A stretch of DNA of 64,000 nt from Palleronia salina (GCF_900141995.1 NZ_FQZA01000010.1:1-64000); one strand, 5' to 3'. Numbered from the stretch's first letter, positions 19,883 to 29,551 are shown. Translations and numbers: made by a program. Notes: generated from the sequence alone by a model not told the origin.

Positions 19883-19905
19883 AGGTATTTTTGGAAAGAT
19901 GAAGC
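19883..19905 (+). repeat. 23-nt intergenic repeat, copy 1
   Basis: AGGTATTT, then TTG, then GAAAGATGAAGC. This matches three other copies in the window at 42844, 45407 and 47327. Here the ATG inside the repeat is the predicted start codon of the META lipoprotein. Confidence 0.7.
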
Positions 19906-20297
19906 TGGGGGCGGCGCTTTCGTTCGGAGTCGCGCTTGCGGTCGCGGCGGGATGCCAGCGCGATGAAAGCGTCGCGCGCTACGCGCCGGCCGACGCCTAC
20001 GTCCTGCAAAGCCTGAACGGGGCGCCCTTCGGGGCCGATGCGACGCTGAGCTTTCCCGGCCCGGATGGCGTCACCGGCACTGGGCCCTGCAACGCGTTTT
20101 CCGCGGCGCAGACCGTGCCCTACCCGTGGATCGAGATCGGGGCCATCCGCGCGACCAAACGCGCCTGCCCCGACCTTGCGCTCGAGACCGCGTATTTCGC
20201 AGCCTTGCGCGCGGTGACCCTGGCCGAGGTGTCGGGGCCGACCCTGATCCTGTCGAACCCCGGCGGCACCGAGATGGTGTTTCAGGCCAGGAACTGA
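19899..20297 (+). CDS. META-domain lipoprotein
   Basis: The 132-residue product has a lipoprotein signal ([19 protein letters not shown]; Cys-19 follows a VAAG box) and a single META/HslJ-like domain: [22 protein letters not shown], then [21 protein letters not shown] domains occur in envelope-stress and drug-tolerance proteins such as HslJ, but no defined activity is known. The start falls inside copy 1 of the 23-nt repeat, where GGAAAG lies unusually close to the ATG. The 3-prime end overlaps convergent recO by 16 bp. Confidence 0.82.
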   Translation: MKLGAALSFGVALAVAAGCQRDESVARYAPADAYVLQSLNGAPFGADATLSFPGPDGVTGTGPCNAFSAAQTVPYPWIEIGAIRATKRACPDLALETAYFAALRAVTLAEVSGPTLILSNPGGTEMVFQARN

Positions 20298-21013
20298 CGC
20301 TCCAGCCGTTCGACCAGGCGCGCGCGGGCGGCGGGAAGAGGACGCTCGCCCAAGGCGGGCGCCACCCGTTCCCCCAGGAAATGGCCGGTGATGGCGAGAC
20401 CCTGCATGAGCTCGGTCGCGCTGGCCGGTCCCTGCCCCAGAAGGCAGGGCGGAAGCGGCAGCAGCCGCGCGGCCCAGTCGCCCGCCCCGTCCCGCGAAAC
20501 CGCCCGGCCCGAGCGCGGCGACACGAAGGCCAGGTCTTCGCGGCTGCCGGTGGCGGCGCAGGAGGTCAGGTCCAGGCCGAAGCCCAGCTGCTCCAGCAGC
20601 GAGACCTCCCAGAACAGGTAGGACAGCGGCCAGTCGGCGTCGTCGCCCATCCGGTCCAGCAGGTCCGTGCTCTGGGCGTAGAGCAGCGGCTGCTCCTCGC
20701 GCTCGGGCAGCACGAAGGCCAGCAGCGCCGTGACCGATGTCAGCCCCGCCAACGCCAGCGCATCGCCCATGAGATGCGCGCGCGAGCGCACCGGCTCGAC
20801 CGTGTAGTTGCCCAGGTGATCCTCGAGCCGCGCGCGCCAGGTGAGGGCCATCTGCGCGCCCGGTTGGAGCAGCGGCGCGAGCCGCCGGCCGGCCCCGCCC
20901 CGGACAACGCCCAGGTGGCGGCCGTGATCGGGGGTCAGCGCGTCGACGATGGCGCCCGATTCGCCGTGGCGGCGGACGGCCAAAACCAGGCCCTCCTCGC
21001 ACCACTCGATCAT
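20282..21013 (-). CDS. recO: DNA repair protein RecO
   Basis: RecO loads RecA on SSB-coated gaps with RecF and RecR. The 243-residue protein has the N-terminal OB-fold ([20 protein letters not shown]) and the helical domain with [13 protein letters not shown] and [19 protein letters not shown] Cys in [11 protein letters not shown] is in the region where zinc-binding RecO proteins have Cys residues, but the full zinc set is not seen. I chose the ATG at 21013, which overlaps the DUF1491 stop codon (ATGA). It forms an operon era-DUF1491-recO. Confidence 0.93.
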   Translation of the reverse strand: MIEWCEEGLVLAVRRHGESGAIVDALTPDHGRHLGVVRGGAGRRLAPLLQPGAQMALTWRARLEDHLGNYTVEPVRSRAHLMGDALALAGLTSVTALLAFVLPEREEQPLLYAQSTDLLDRMGDDADWPLSYLFWEVSLLEQLGFGLDLTSCAATGSREDLAFVSPRSGRAVSRDGAGDWAARLLPLPPCLLGQGPASATELMQGLAITGHFLGERVAPALGERPLPAARARLVERLERQFLA

Positions 21014-21339
21014 TCCAGCCCCGGCTGATCCAGCAGGTGGCGCCCCTGCCGATCCTCGACCTCGATCACCCACAGGTCGGGGTCCATGCGCCGCTGGCTG
21101 GCGACCGAGGCGGCCACGTCGGCCTCGGGGCCGCTGGTCAGCTCCATCCACATGCGCGCGCCGGTCTCGAAGTCGAAGCTGCGCTGGAAGGCGCGCGCCT
21201 GCCCGTCCAGCGTGGCGACCACGACCAGCACCGCGCCGGCGGTATCGTCGCCGCGCGCGGTGACGAAGGCCGGGATGTCCTCGACCGCCAGCCGCCGCAG
21301 ATAGGCGCGCACCCAGAAATCGGCGGTCAGCCGGGCCAC
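21010..21339 (-). CDS. DUF1491 family protein
   Basis: A 109-residue protein with the pattern I associate with DUF1491: [20 protein letters not shown], then [20 protein letters not shown], ending with a Trp-Val-Ile-Glu-Val strand. No catalytic motif is visible and no signal peptide is present. It lies between era and recO, with a 4-bp overlap onto recO. Function unknown. Confidence 0.85.
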   Translation of the reverse strand: MARLTADFWVRAYLRRLAVEDIPAFVTARGDDTAGAVLVVVATLDGQARAFQRSFDFETGARMWMELTSGPEADVAASVASQRRMDPDLWVIEVEDRQGRHLLDQPGLE

Positions 21340-21375
21340 GCCAGCCCCCGGACCATCACAAGAAATCCGCCGCGC

Positions 21376-22281
21376 TCAGGCGCCATCGCCGAAATCCAGC
21401 CCGATCTCGGTATAGCGCTCGGCCTCGTCCAGCCAGCCGGGCCGGACCTTCACCTGCAGGAACAGGTGGATCTTGCGGCCCGTGAACTCGGACAGCTCGG
21501 CCCGGGCAGCCTGGCTGATGGCCTTGATCGTCTCGCCGCCCTTGCCCAGCACGATGCCCTTGTGCCCGTCGCGCACCACGTAGATGACCTGGTCGACCCG
21601 GGCCGAGCCGTCATCACGCTCTTCCCAGCCCTCGGTCTCGACCGTCAGCTGGTAGGGCAGTTCCTGGTGCAGGCGCAGGGTCAGCTTCTCGCGCGTGATC
21701 TCGGCGGCGATCATCCGCATGGGCAGGTCGGCGATCTGGTCCTCGGGATAGAGCCAGGGCCCCTCGGGCAGCGCGCCGCCCAGCCACGCCTTCAGATCGT
21801 CGGTGCCGCTGCCGCGCTCGGCCGAGATCAGGAAGGTCTGCGCGAAGTCGTGGCGTTCGTTCAGCTTCGCCGTCAGGCCCAGCAGCGTCTTGGCCTCGAC
21901 CCGGTCGATCTTGTTGATGGCCAGCACGACCGGCGCCTTGATCTCGCGCTCTTCCAGGGCCGACAGGATCGTCTCGACCCCGTCGGTCAGGCCGCGATGC
22001 GCCTCGACCAGCAACACGACGATGTCGGCATCCGCCGCCCCCGACCACGCGGCGGCGACCATGGCGCGGTCGAGCCTGCGGCGCGGCTGGAACAGGCCGG
22101 GGGTGTCGACGAAGACCAGCTGCGCGTCGCCCTCCATCGCCACGCCGCGGATCCGGGCGCGCGTCGTCTGCACCTTGTGGGTCACGATGCTGACCTTGGC
22201 GCCCACCATGCGGTTCAGCAACGTGGACTTGCCCGCGTTGGGCTCGCCCAGCAGGGCGACAAAGCCGGCGCGTGTGGTCAT
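21376..22281 (-). CDS. era: GTPase Era
   Basis: Era is an essential GTPase that binds the 3-prime end of 16S rRNA during 30S assembly. The 301-residue protein has G1 GEPNAGKST (residues 12-20), G3 DTPGLF, G4 NKID and the C-terminal KH domain with VLGKGGETIKAIS. The ATG at 22281 has AGGAGA 9 nt upstream; the much longer open frame beyond it reads antisense through bciA and is rejected. It is separated from rnc by bciA and an EamA gene, unlike the usual lepB-rnc-era order. Confidence 0.96.
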   Translation of the reverse strand: MTTRAGFVALLGEPNAGKSTLLNRMVGAKVSIVTHKVQTTRARIRGVAMEGDAQLVFVDTPGLFQPRRRLDRAMVAAAWSGAADADIVVLLVEAHRGLTDGVETILSALEEREIKAPVVLAINKIDRVEAKTLLGLTAKLNERHDFAQTFLISAERGSGTDDLKAWLGGALPEGPWLYPEDQIADLPMRMIAAEITREKLTLRLHQELPYQLTVETEGWEERDDGSARVDQVIYVVRDGHKGIVLGKGGETIKAISQAARAELSEFTGRKIHLFLQVKVRPGWLDEAERYTEIGLDFGDGA

Positions 22282-22380
22282 GTGGGTGTCTCCTATCGGG
22301 TCAAGGCGGCGGTCTATCCCATCGCGCGCGCCTTTGCCAGAACGCTTGGCCCGGCCCGCGCCGCCCCCTAGTCTGCGGCC

Positions 22381-23337
22381 ATGGCGGGCATGCGGGTTCT
22401 TCTTCTGGGCGGCAGCGGCACCATTGGCCGCGCGGTGGCGTCCGAGCTGGTGGCGCGTGGCCACGACGTGATCTGCCCGCTCCGGCCCGGTGCATCGGCG
22501 CCGCCCGGGGTCGATGCGCGGGTGGCCCGGGTGGAGGACCCCGCATCGCTTCGCCGCGACGGGTTGGCGGGCGCGCGGGTGGACGCGGTCGTGTCCTGCC
22601 TCGCCTCGCGCACCGGCGTTCCGGCCGAGGCCGAGGCCATCGACCACCACGCCACCGTCGATGCCCTGCACGCGGCCCGTGACGCGGGGGCGCGGCGGGC
22701 CGTTCTGCTGTCGGCCATCTGCGTGCAGAAGCCGCACCTGGCCTTTCAGCACGCCAAGCTCCGAACCGAGGCGGCGTGGCGGGCCGCCGGGCTCGACTGG
22801 TCCATCGTGCGGCCCACCGCCTATTTCAAATCGCTGTCGGGTCAGATCGACCGGTTGCGCGCGGGCAAGCCGTTCCTGCTCTTCGGTGACGGGCGGCTGA
22901 CGGCGTGCAAGCCGATCAGCGACCGGGACCTTGCCCGGTTCATGGCCGATTGCCTGTCGGACAGCGACAAGCGCAACCGCATCCTGCCCATCGGCGGCCC
23001 CGGCCCCGCGATCACTCCGCGTGAACAGGGTCACATGCTGTTCGAGGCGTTGGGCCGCACGCCCCGCTTTCGCAGCGTGTCGCCGCGCATCCTGTCGGGG
23101 GCCGCGCGGCTGCTGGACGCGGGCGCCGTCGCCCTGCCGCGCCTGCGCACCAAGGCCGAGCTTGCGCGGATCGGGCACTACTACGCGACCGAGTCGATGC
23201 TGGTCTGGGACCCGGCCATCGGCCGCTATGACGCCGACGCCACGCCCGAGACCGGCCGCGACACCCTGCGCGACCACTACGCCCGGCTGGCCGCCACGGG
23301 CACCAGCGACGCGCGTGGCGATCACGCCGTCTTCTGA
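22381..23337 (+). CDS. bciA: NAD(P)H-binding reductase, probable divinyl chlorophyllide a 8-vinyl-reductase
   Basis: BciA reduces the C8 vinyl group of divinyl (proto)chlorophyllide during bacteriochlorophyll synthesis. The 318-residue atypical SDR has a Rossmann motif LLGGSGTIG (residues 8-16), VSCLASRTG, and the block SAICVQKPHLAFQHAKL followed by WSIVRPTAYFKSLSGQ, which I recognise from Rhodobacter BciA. The later FGDGRLTACKPISDRDLA block is also characteristic. No other photosynthesis gene is present in the window. The alternative is an NmrA/NAD-dependent epimerase-like protein of other function. It is divergent from era. Confidence 0.78.
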   Translation: MAGMRVLLLGGSGTIGRAVASELVARGHDVICPLRPGASAPPGVDARVARVEDPASLRRDGLAGARVDAVVSCLASRTGVPAEAEAIDHHATVDALHAARDAGARRAVLLSAICVQKPHLAFQHAKLRTEAAWRAAGLDWSIVRPTAYFKSLSGQIDRLRAGKPFLLFGDGRLTACKPISDRDLARFMADCLSDSDKRNRILPIGGPGPAITPREQGHMLFEALGRTPRFRSVSPRILSGAARLLDAGAVALPRLRTKAELARIGHYYATESMLVWDPAIGRYDADATPETGRDTLRDHYARLAATGTSDARGDHAVF

Positions 23338-24197
23338 CGGCCCGAGCGCACCAAAGTGAAGATGCCGCTGCCCACGATCAGCACGGCACCGATATAGGTC
23401 GCGATGTCAGGCCTTTCGCCGAACAGCACCGCCGCCAGGATCAGGGCGAAGATCAGCCGGGCATAGCGGAACGGCGCGACCACCGACACCTCGCCCGTGC
23501 GCATCGCCCCGGTCAGCGATGTATACGCCGCGACGCCCACCGATCCCGCCGCCAGCAGGGCCAGCAGACCGGGCAGATCCGGCAGGCGGCTTTCGGCTTC
23601 GGCCACCGTGATGACCGCGCCTGCAATGACCACCATGGCGAAGCCCGAGACGCCAAGCTGCCAGCGCGAGAGCCGCGGGGTCGAGGCGCGCGTGGCAAGG
23701 TCCCGACCGGCGAAGCCGATCATGCCGCCAACGGCGAACAGCAAGGCGGGGCTGAAGCCGTCGCCGAAGGGCCGCAGGATCAGCAGAACGCCCAGGAACC
23801 CGATGCCCGTGGCGACCCAGCGCGACAGCCCCACCCGCTCGCCCAGCACCAGCGCCGCGCCCAGCGTCACCACCAGGGGCGCCGCCTGCAGGATGGCCGA
23901 GGTCGTGGACAGCGGCGCGAAGGCCAGCGCAAGCGCATAGAACAGTCGGCCCCCGATCTCGAAGCCCGAGCGCCACAGCATCACCGGCGACAGGTAATCC
24001 GCCGACCAGACCGGTTCGCGCGCCCGGGCCGACAAGAGCAAGAAAAGGACAAGACCCGTGGTTCCGAAGATCAGCGTGCCGATGCCCGCCGAGGCGCTGC
24101 GCGTGGCAGCCTTGAACAGCGCGTCCTCGATGGCGAACCCCAGCATCGCCAGCACCATGAATCCCGCCCCGAGCAGGTTGGCGCGGGTGTCGCTCAC
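23322..24197 (-). CDS. EamA/DMT-family transporter
   Basis: A 291-residue protein with ten predicted transmembrane helices and two EamA repeats, the first around [12 protein letters not shown] and the second around [15 protein letters not shown] exporters move amino acids, metabolites or nucleotide sugars; the substrate is unknown. The GTG start at 24197 overlaps the rnc stop codon (GTGA), so translation is coupled to rnc. The 3-prime end overlaps convergent bciA by 16 bp. Confidence 0.9.
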   Translation of the reverse strand: MSDTRANLLGAGFMVLAMLGFAIEDALFKAATRSASAGIGTLIFGTTGLVLFLLLSARAREPVWSADYLSPVMLWRSGFEIGGRLFYALALAFAPLSTTSAILQAAPLVVTLGAALVLGERVGLSRWVATGIGFLGVLLILRPFGDGFSPALLFAVGGMIGFAGRDLATRASTPRLSRWQLGVSGFAMVVIAGAVITVAEAESRLPDLPGLLALLAAGSVGVAAYTSLTGAMRTGEVSVVAPFRYARLIFALILAAVLFGERPDIATYIGAVLIVGSGIFTLVRSGRQKTA

Positions 24198-24871
24198 TCC
24201 AGCCGGTCCAGGAGGGCGGCGGCGGCCTGCTGCTCGGCGCCGCGCTTCGACGGCGCCTCGGCCCGCGCGCTCTGCCCGGTCTCGAGCCGCGCCTCGATGG
24301 TGAAGACGGGCGCGTGGTCGGGACCGCTGCGCCCGACCTCGACATAGCTGGGTGGCGGCAGCCTGCGCGCCTGCGCCCATTCCTGCAGCGCGGTCTTGGC
24401 GTCCCGGCTGTCGGCCTCGACCGTCTCAAGCCGCCGGGACCAGTGCCGCAGGATGATCTTGCGGGCGGCCTCGAGCCCGCCGTCGCGGTAGACGGCCGCG
24501 ATCACGGCCTCCATCGCGTCGCCGAGCAGCGCCTCTTTCCGCCGCCCGCCCGAAATCATCTCGGACCGGCCCAATCGCAGCACGGCGCCCAGGTCGCAAT
24601 CGCGGGCCACGGCGGCGCAGGTTTCCTTGCGCACCAAGGCGTTGAAACGCGGCGCCAGCTGCCCCTCGGGCGCGTCGGGATCGGCGGTCAGCAGCGCCTC
24701 GGCCATGACCAGGCCCAGCACTCGGTCGCCCAAGAATTCCAGCCGCTGGTTGTCTGGCCGGGTGGGCGAGCCGATCGAGCTGTGGGTGAGCGCGCGGATC
24801 AGCAGCTCGGGGTCACGGAAGTGGTGGCCGAGCCGTTCGGCGAACGCGGTCTGCTCGGCCGACAGCTTCAT
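24194..24871 (-). CDS. rnc: Ribonuclease III
   Basis: RNase III cleaves double-stranded RNA, including rRNA precursors. The 225-residue protein has the catalytic signature [18 protein letters not shown] at about residues 40-57, the metal-binding [16 protein letters not shown] block, and a C-terminal dsRNA-binding domain (residues about 155-225). The start overlaps the lepB stop by 4 bp. The gene order lepB-rnc is conserved; era is displaced. Confidence 0.97.
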   Translation of the reverse strand: MKLSAEQTAFAERLGHHFRDPELLIRALTHSSIGSPTRPDNQRLEFLGDRVLGLVMAEALLTADPDAPEGQLAPRFNALVRKETCAAVARDCDLGAVLRLGRSEMISGGRRKEALLGDAMEAVIAAVYRDGGLEAARKIILRHWSRRLETVEADSRDAKTALQEWAQARRLPPPSYVEVGRSGPDHAPVFTIEARLETGQSARAEAPSKRGAEQQAAAALLDRLE

Positions 24872-25653
24872 ATGATCTCTTCGAAGAACCGGTCGCCGCG
24901 CCAGGTCCAGAAGAACAGCATGGACCGCCCGGCCGAGCTGAAGATCACGCGGTCGGCGCGGCCGATCAGGTTCTCGTAGGGGACGAAGCCCACGCCCATA
25001 GCCGACGGGCTGACCCGGCTGTCGGTCGAATTGTCGCGGTTGTCGCCCATGAAGAAATAGTGGCCTTCGGGGACGGTGTAGACCGGCGTGTTGTCGAGGC
25101 TCGCCTCACGGATATCGAGGATGTCGTGGGTCACGCCGCCGGGCAGCGTCTCGCTATAGCGCTGCTTGACGCAGTCCGATCCCAGCGCGACGCCCGCGTT
25201 CGAGCATTGCGGCAGGTTACCCAACGGGCCCTGCTTTTCGTAGGTCTCGACGAATTCGCCGGCGGGCTCCTGCGGGGCGGCCTCGCCGTTGATATAGACC
25301 ACGCCCTGCTGCACCTGCACCGTGTCGCCCGGCAACCCGATCAGCCGCTTGATAAAATCGCTGCCGGTGACCGGGTGGCGGAACACCACCACGTCGCCGC
25401 GATCGGGCTCAGAGCCCAGCCAGCGGCCGTCGATGAACTTGCACATGGAAAACGGGCAGGAATGCTCGGAATAACCGTAAGCCATCTTGTTGACGAACAG
25501 GAAGTCGCCCACCAGCAGCGTGTCCTTCATCGATCCCGACGGGATCCAGAAGGGCTGGAAGAACAGCGTGCGGAAGATCCCCGCGATCAGCAGCGCGTAG
25601 ACAATGGTCTTGACCGTCTCGAGAATGCCGTCGGTCTTTTCGGCCTTGGCCAT
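24868..25653 (-). CDS. lepB: Signal peptidase I
   Basis: LepB cleaves signal peptides of Sec- and Tat-exported proteins at the periplasmic face of the inner membrane. The 261-residue protein has one N-terminal TM (about 14-34), the nucleophile Ser-41 in [16 protein letters not shown], the general-base Lys in the [12 protein letters not shown] block, and the final [11 protein letters not shown] box. Two Cys residues flank an inserted loop near residues 66-71. Length is normal. Confidence 0.97.
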   Translation of the reverse strand: MAKAEKTDGILETVKTIVYALLIAGIFRTLFFQPFWIPSGSMKDTLLVGDFLFVNKMAYGYSEHSCPFSMCKFIDGRWLGSEPDRGDVVVFRHPVTGSDFIKRLIGLPGDTVQVQQGVVYINGEAAPQEPAGEFVETYEKQGPLGNLPQCSNAGVALGSDCVKQRYSETLPGGVTHDILDIREASLDNTPVYTVPEGHYFFMGDNRDNSTDSRVSPSAMGVGFVPYENLIGRADRVIFSSAGRSMLFFWTWRGDRFFEEII

Positions 25654-25706
25654 GGGGGCCCCCTTCGTCGCAAGCTGCCGCTACATGAGTGGCCTGCCGC
25701 GGGGTG

Positions 25707-26186
25707 TCAAGCCGAGGCCTCGCGCGCACCGTAAAGGTTCAGCACATCGTCTTCCATCACGTGACCGGCCCAGTCCAGATCTCCGTCGCAGGCGGCGGCG
25801 AAATCGGCAAGTTCCAGCCCGTGGAACTGGAAATACCCGTCTTTCACGCGCGGCCGGCCCGCGGCGAAGACCACGCGCGAGATCCCGGCGAAGCGCAGCG
25901 CGCCCAGGCACATCTCGCAAGGTTGCAATGTCGTGATCAGCGTCTTGCCCGACAGGTCCGGATGGCCCTGGTCCGCGCAGGCATGGGCGATGGCCACGAT
26001 CTCGGCGTGGCGGGTGGGGTCCTGGTCCACGTGGACCTCGTTGTCACCCCAGGCCATGACCTTGTCGCCATCCATCACGGCGGCCACGATGGGCGCGCCC
26101 TGCCCGCGCTCGGCCAGGCCTTGCGCGCGGGTGATGGCGCGGGCCAGCGTCGCGGTTTCGGCCTCGGTCGGCTCGGTTTCGGCCAT
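25707..26186 (-). CDS. Nucleoside deaminase (cytidine deaminase superfamily)
   Basis: A 159-residue zinc-dependent deaminase. The zinc and proton-shuttle motif is RHAEIVAI and the second zinc site PCEMCLGAL. The N-terminal stretch EVHVDQDPTRHAE resembles guanine deaminases and related nucleoside/base deaminases more than TadA, so a base-salvage role is preferred. The ATG at 26186 is chosen; the long upstream extension reads antisense into an unrelated frame. It lies between acpS and lepB with gaps on both sides. Confidence 0.82.
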   Translation of the reverse strand: MAETEPTEAETATLARAITRAQGLAERGQGAPIVAAVMDGDKVMAWGDNEVHVDQDPTRHAEIVAIAHACADQGHPDLSGKTLITTLQPCEMCLGALRFAGISRVVFAAGRPRVKDGYFQFHGLELADFAAACDGDLDWAGHVMEDDVLNLYGAREASA

Positions 26187-26341
26187 GGCTGTGATCCTTG
26201 TCCTGATTGCCACGACGAACGCGGGTGTCCGGGCCCGGTTCCCGCCGTCACGCGGCGGCCCCGCCCCCTTTCGTTTGTCCCGAAATAGTCGAAAAAGCGC
26301 GCGAGTGGCAGCGCCTCTCGCATTGGCGCCAGCCGGTCCGC

Positions 26342-26758
26342 TCAGGTGGTTGCCGAGGCGCCGATGGGCCGCGCCTCGATCACCACGAAGGCCTGTGCCC
26401 AGGGGTGATCGTCGGTCAGCGTCACGTGGATGATCGCCTCGTGCCCCGGCGGGGTCATGGCGGCCAGGCGATCGGCCGCCCAGCCGGTGACATGCATCAC
26501 CGGCTGGCCGGTGGGCAGGTTGCTGACGGCCATGTCCTTCCACGCGATGCCCATGCGCAGCCCGGTGCCAAGGGCCTTCGAACACGCCTCTTTCGCGGCC
26601 CAGCGCTTGGCGTAGGTGCCGGGCGTGTCGGCGCGGCGTTCCGCCTTGCGCTGCTCGGTCTCGGTGAAGACGCGGTTGCGGAAGCGGTCGCCGAACCGCT
26701 CGAGCGTGCCGGCGATCCGGTCGATATTCGCCAGGTCGGTGCCCACGCCCAGGATCAT
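26342..26758 (-). CDS. acpS: Holo-[acyl-carrier-protein] synthase
   Basis: AcpS attaches the phosphopantetheine arm of CoA to ACP. The 138-residue protein has the N-terminal [14 protein letters not shown] block with the Mg-binding Asp, and the second signature [16 protein letters not shown] with the catalytic Glu. Its ATG overlaps the stop of the preceding exported-protein gene by 4 bp. It is thus the last gene of a run that begins with the tungstate transporter rather than the usual pdxJ partner. Confidence 0.95.
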   Translation of the reverse strand: MILGVGTDLANIDRIAGTLERFGDRFRNRVFTETEQRKAERRADTPGTYAKRWAAKEACSKALGTGLRMGIAWKDMAVSNLPTGQPVMHVTGWAADRLAAMTPPGHEAIIHVTLTDDHPWAQAFVVIEARPIGASATT

Positions 26759-27213
26759 CGCGGGGCAATATCCGCGGTGACGACGCCGGTCTGCTGGTTC
26801 ACCCCGACCCCCAGGGTCAGCGGCCGTGGGCCCGAGCCGTCCTGCACCACGCCGGGGATGGCAACCCGAAGCCCCCGTGCGGGGTCATAGCCCGCATCCG
26901 CCCGGTCCAGCGACAGGCCCGTGAAGCCCAGGCTGTCCCGGTGCGAGATCAATCGGCAGATATCGAATGGCTCCTCCGGGTCCGGAAGCAGCACCATGAG
27001 ATGGGCCGAACAGCAGGCGGGCTCGCCGCCCGTGTCCAACGTGATGAAACGCACGGCCCCGTTGGCGAAGCTGCGGGTGTTGGCGTCCACGGGGAAGACG
27101 AGGTTGCGCGCATTGGCCTCGAACGTGTCGCAGTCGCGCAGGCCCTGCGCGACGCCCGGCGTGGCGGGCGAAAGCGCCAGACCCAGCGCGATGAGCGCAA
27201 CCCCTGTCCTCAT
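26755..27213 (-). CDS. Exported protein of unknown function
   Basis: A 152-residue protein with a cleavable signal peptide ([23 protein letters not shown]). The mature part has four Cys residues, two adjacent in EPACCSAH and one each in DCDTFEAN and FDICRLI, suitable for periplasmic disulphides. I recognise no named domain. It sits between tupA and acpS and overlaps each by 4 bp, so it is part of that operon. A metal or cofactor role is only suggested by context. Confidence 0.75.
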   Translation of the reverse strand: MRTGVALIALGLALSPATPGVAQGLRDCDTFEANARNLVFPVDANTRSFANGAVRFITLDTGGEPACCSAHLMVLLPDPEEPFDICRLISHRDSLGFTGLSLDRADAGYDPARGLRVAIPGVVQDGSGPRPLTLGVGVNQQTGVVTADIAPR

Positions 27214-28013
27214 TCGGCCGGCGAGGCGTTGAAGGTGAACAGCTGCTCGCCCGCGACGCGGTAGCCGTCGATCAGTTCGGCCGCGGTGTCGGAAACCAGC
27301 CAGTCCTCCAGCTCGGCCGCAAGGTCGGCGCGGACGTCCGGGTGCTCGTCCTGGCTCACCGGCAGGTAGGCATACTGGTTGAACAGCACCGGGTCGCCCG
27401 AGAACAGCAGCGCGAGATCGCCCTTGTTGGCGAAGTTCAGCCAGCTCGCGCGGTCCGCCAGGATATAGGCATCCATGCCGGCGGCCGTGTTCAGGGCGGC
27501 GCCCATTCCCGCGCCCACGGGACGGTACCAGTCGCCGCGCGGCGCCACGTCGGCCGCGTCCCAAAGCGCCAGTTCGGCCTTGTGGGTGCCGCTGTCGTCG
27601 CCGCGGCTGACGAAGGGCGCACCGGTGGACGCGATGGCCGCCAAGGCCTCCGCCGCCGTCCCGGTGTCGGCGATACCCGCCGGGTCAGCCTCGGGCCCGA
27701 TCAGCACGAAGTCGTTATACATGATCTCGCGGCGGTAGGGCGCGTGGCCGGCGGCGACGAACGCTTCTTCGGCCGGGCGCGAATGGACGAGGACGGCATC
27801 GACATCGCCCGCCTCGCCCAGGCGAATGGCCTGGCCCGTGCCCACGACCAGCAGCTGCACCTCGATTCCCGTGTCCTCGGCGATCGCGGGCAGCAGGACA
27901 TCCGCCAGACCCGAGTTCTCGAACGACGTGGTCACCGCCATCCGCATGGTACGGTCCTGCGCGACGGCGACGCCCGCCCAAACGGCCAGAAGAATTGATA
28001 GAAAGGCTTTCAT
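27210..28013 (-). CDS. tupA: Tungstate ABC transporter substrate-binding protein
   Basis: A 267-residue periplasmic binding protein with signal peptide MKAFLSILLAVWAGVAVAQ. The anion site motif TTSFENSGL follows at about residues 28-36, and the blocks VHSRPAEEAF, FVSRGDDSGTHKAEL and MDAYILADRASWLNF match the TupA/WtpA-type tungstate binders rather than ModA. It is encoded with an ATPase and a permease. Tungstate would supply pterin-cofactor enzymes; molybdate as ligand is the alternative. Confidence 0.88.
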   Translation of the reverse strand: MKAFLSILLAVWAGVAVAQDRTMRMAVTTSFENSGLADVLLPAIAEDTGIEVQLLVVGTGQAIRLGEAGDVDAVLVHSRPAEEAFVAAGHAPYRREIMYNDFVLIGPEADPAGIADTGTAAEALAAIASTGAPFVSRGDDSGTHKAELALWDAADVAPRGDWYRPVGAGMGAALNTAAGMDAYILADRASWLNFANKGDLALLFSGDPVLFNQYAYLPVSQDEHPDVRADLAAELEDWLVSDTAAELIDGYRVAGEQLFTFNASPAE

Positions 28014-28723
28014 TCCAGGATATCCCCCCTGAGGAACGCGCGGGTTTCCGACCGCGCCGGTGTGTCAAAGAACTGCGGCGATGGCCCCGTTTCGACGATG
28101 CGGCCATTCATCATGAACCAGGCGTCGTCTGCCAGACGCCGGGCCTGTGCGAAATCATGGGTCGCCATGACGATCCTTGTGCCGCCGTCGCGGGCCGCGC
28201 GCAACAGGTCTTCGATCTCGCGCGTGGAACGGCCGTCGAGATTGGCCGTCGGCTCGTCCAGGAACAGCAGTTGCGGCGACCGGATCAACGCGCGGGCAGT
28301 GGCGAGCTTCTGGCGCTCGCCGCCCGACAGGCGCGCGGCGGGCTGGTCCAGCCGGTCCGACAGCCGGATGCGCGCGGACCAGTCCTCGATCAGCCGGGCG
28401 CGTTCGGCGCGGCCGACCCCGTGCAGCTTCAGCGGATAGGCCAGGTTCGCGGCGACCGAGCGGCGCAGCACCACCGGCGTCTGGAACACGAAGGCCTGCG
28501 CCGCGTGGGACTGGTCCGAGGGGCAGCCATGGCGCAGGCGGCCCGCGCTCAACCGCTCGATCCCGTGCAGGGCCTTCAGCAAGGTCGACTTGCCCGCCCC
28601 GTTCGGCCCCATCAGCACCGTGAGCCCGCGTCCCTCGACGGTCAGCGAGACGGGCCCCATGATGACCTGCCCCCGCCGACGCACGAGGCCTTCGGTCAGG
28701 GTCAGGGGGAACAGGCTCACCAT
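28010..28723 (-). CDS. tupC: Tungstate ABC transporter ATP-binding protein
   Basis: A 237-residue ABC ATPase with Walker A GPNGAGKST, signature LSGGERQKLA, Walker B LLFLDEPTANLD and the switch His in MATHDFAQA. The start at 28723 overlaps the permease stop and its own stop overlaps tupA. No C-terminal regulatory domain of the ModC type is present. It energises tungstate uptake with TupB. Confidence 0.88.
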   Translation of the reverse strand: MVSLFPLTLTEGLVRRRGQVIMGPVSLTVEGRGLTVLMGPNGAGKSTLLKALHGIERLSAGRLRHGCPSDQSHAAQAFVFQTPVVLRRSVAANLAYPLKLHGVGRAERARLIEDWSARIRLSDRLDQPAARLSGGERQKLATARALIRSPQLLFLDEPTANLDGRSTREIEDLLRAARDGGTRIVMATHDFAQARRLADDAWFMMNGRIVETGPSPQFFDTPARSETRAFLRGDILE

Positions 28724-29421
28724 CTGCCCTCGACCTCGGTCCGGCCCAGCCAGTGGGTCAGCAGGTTCACCCCCAGTGCCAGCCCGATCAGGACGAACCC
28801 AAGGCCCAGCGCCAGGGCGAAATCGCCGCGCCCGGTCTCCAGCGCGATGGCGGTGGTCAGCACGCGGGTGTGGTGCTCGATATTGCCGCCCACGATCATG
28901 ATCGCCCCCACCTCGCCGATGGCGCGGCCGAACCCGGCCAGCGCCGCCGTCATCAGCGACCGCCGCCCGTCGCGGATCAGGGTCGCCACGCGCTGCAGCT
29001 TGCCCGTGTTCAGCGAGATCAGCAGATCGTGATACTCGGCCCAGAGATCGCGCATGGCCTGGTGGGTGATCGACGCGATCAGGGGCGTGATGATGATGAC
29101 CTGCGCGATCACCATGGCCGTGGGCGTGAACAGCAGGTTCAGCACCCCGAAGGGCCCGGCGCGCGACAGCAGGATATAGACCACGAGGCCGACCACCACC
29201 GGCGGCAGCCCCATCAGCGCGTTCAGCACCGCGATGACGCCACGGCGGAAACGGAACCGCTGGATCGCCAGGAACGTGCCCAGCGGCAGCGCGATCAGGC
29301 AGGCGATGGCCAGCGCGCTGAGCGTGACCTGCAAAGACCTGAGCGAGATTTCGACCAGGTCCGCGTCGGCGGTAAGGATCAGCCGGATCGCCGCCGCGAT
29401 CCCGGCCCAGATGTCGTTCAT
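28717..29421 (-). CDS. tupB: Tungstate ABC transporter permease
   Basis: A 234-residue inner-membrane permease with about five or six helices. The cytoplasmic EAA loop reads GFGRAIGEVGAIMIVGGN and couples to the ATPase. The MGLPPVVVGLVVYILLSRAG segment is typical of TupB. It is the first gene of an overlapping run tupB-tupC-tupA-orf-acpS. The upstream 130 bp contain no further gene. Confidence 0.88.
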   Translation of the reverse strand: MNDIWAGIAAAIRLILTADADLVEISLRSLQVTLSALAIACLIALPLGTFLAIQRFRFRRGVIAVLNALMGLPPVVVGLVVYILLSRAGPFGVLNLLFTPTAMVIAQVIIITPLIASITHQAMRDLWAEYHDLLISLNTGKLQRVATLIRDGRRSLMTAALAGFGRAIGEVGAIMIVGGNIEHHTRVLTTAIALETGRGDFALALGLGFVLIGLALGVNLLTHWLGRTEVEGRW

Positions 29422-29551
29422 GCGCCCGCCTGCTCAAGCTTCGGCGCGAGATATTCAGCCCGCCGGGCCGACGTCAACCCGACATGCTGCGCCGCCCCGC
29501 TCGGCACGGCGCACCGCGCACCCTTTCCGTCCGCCGCGTCGGGACCGGCGA

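Noticed and set aside
26262-26290. Further copy of the 23-nt repeat
   Set aside because: On the minus strand TATTTCGGGACAAACGAAAG is vaguely similar, but only TATTT and GAAAG agree. A weaker resemblance at 29436-29462 before tupB was also set aside.
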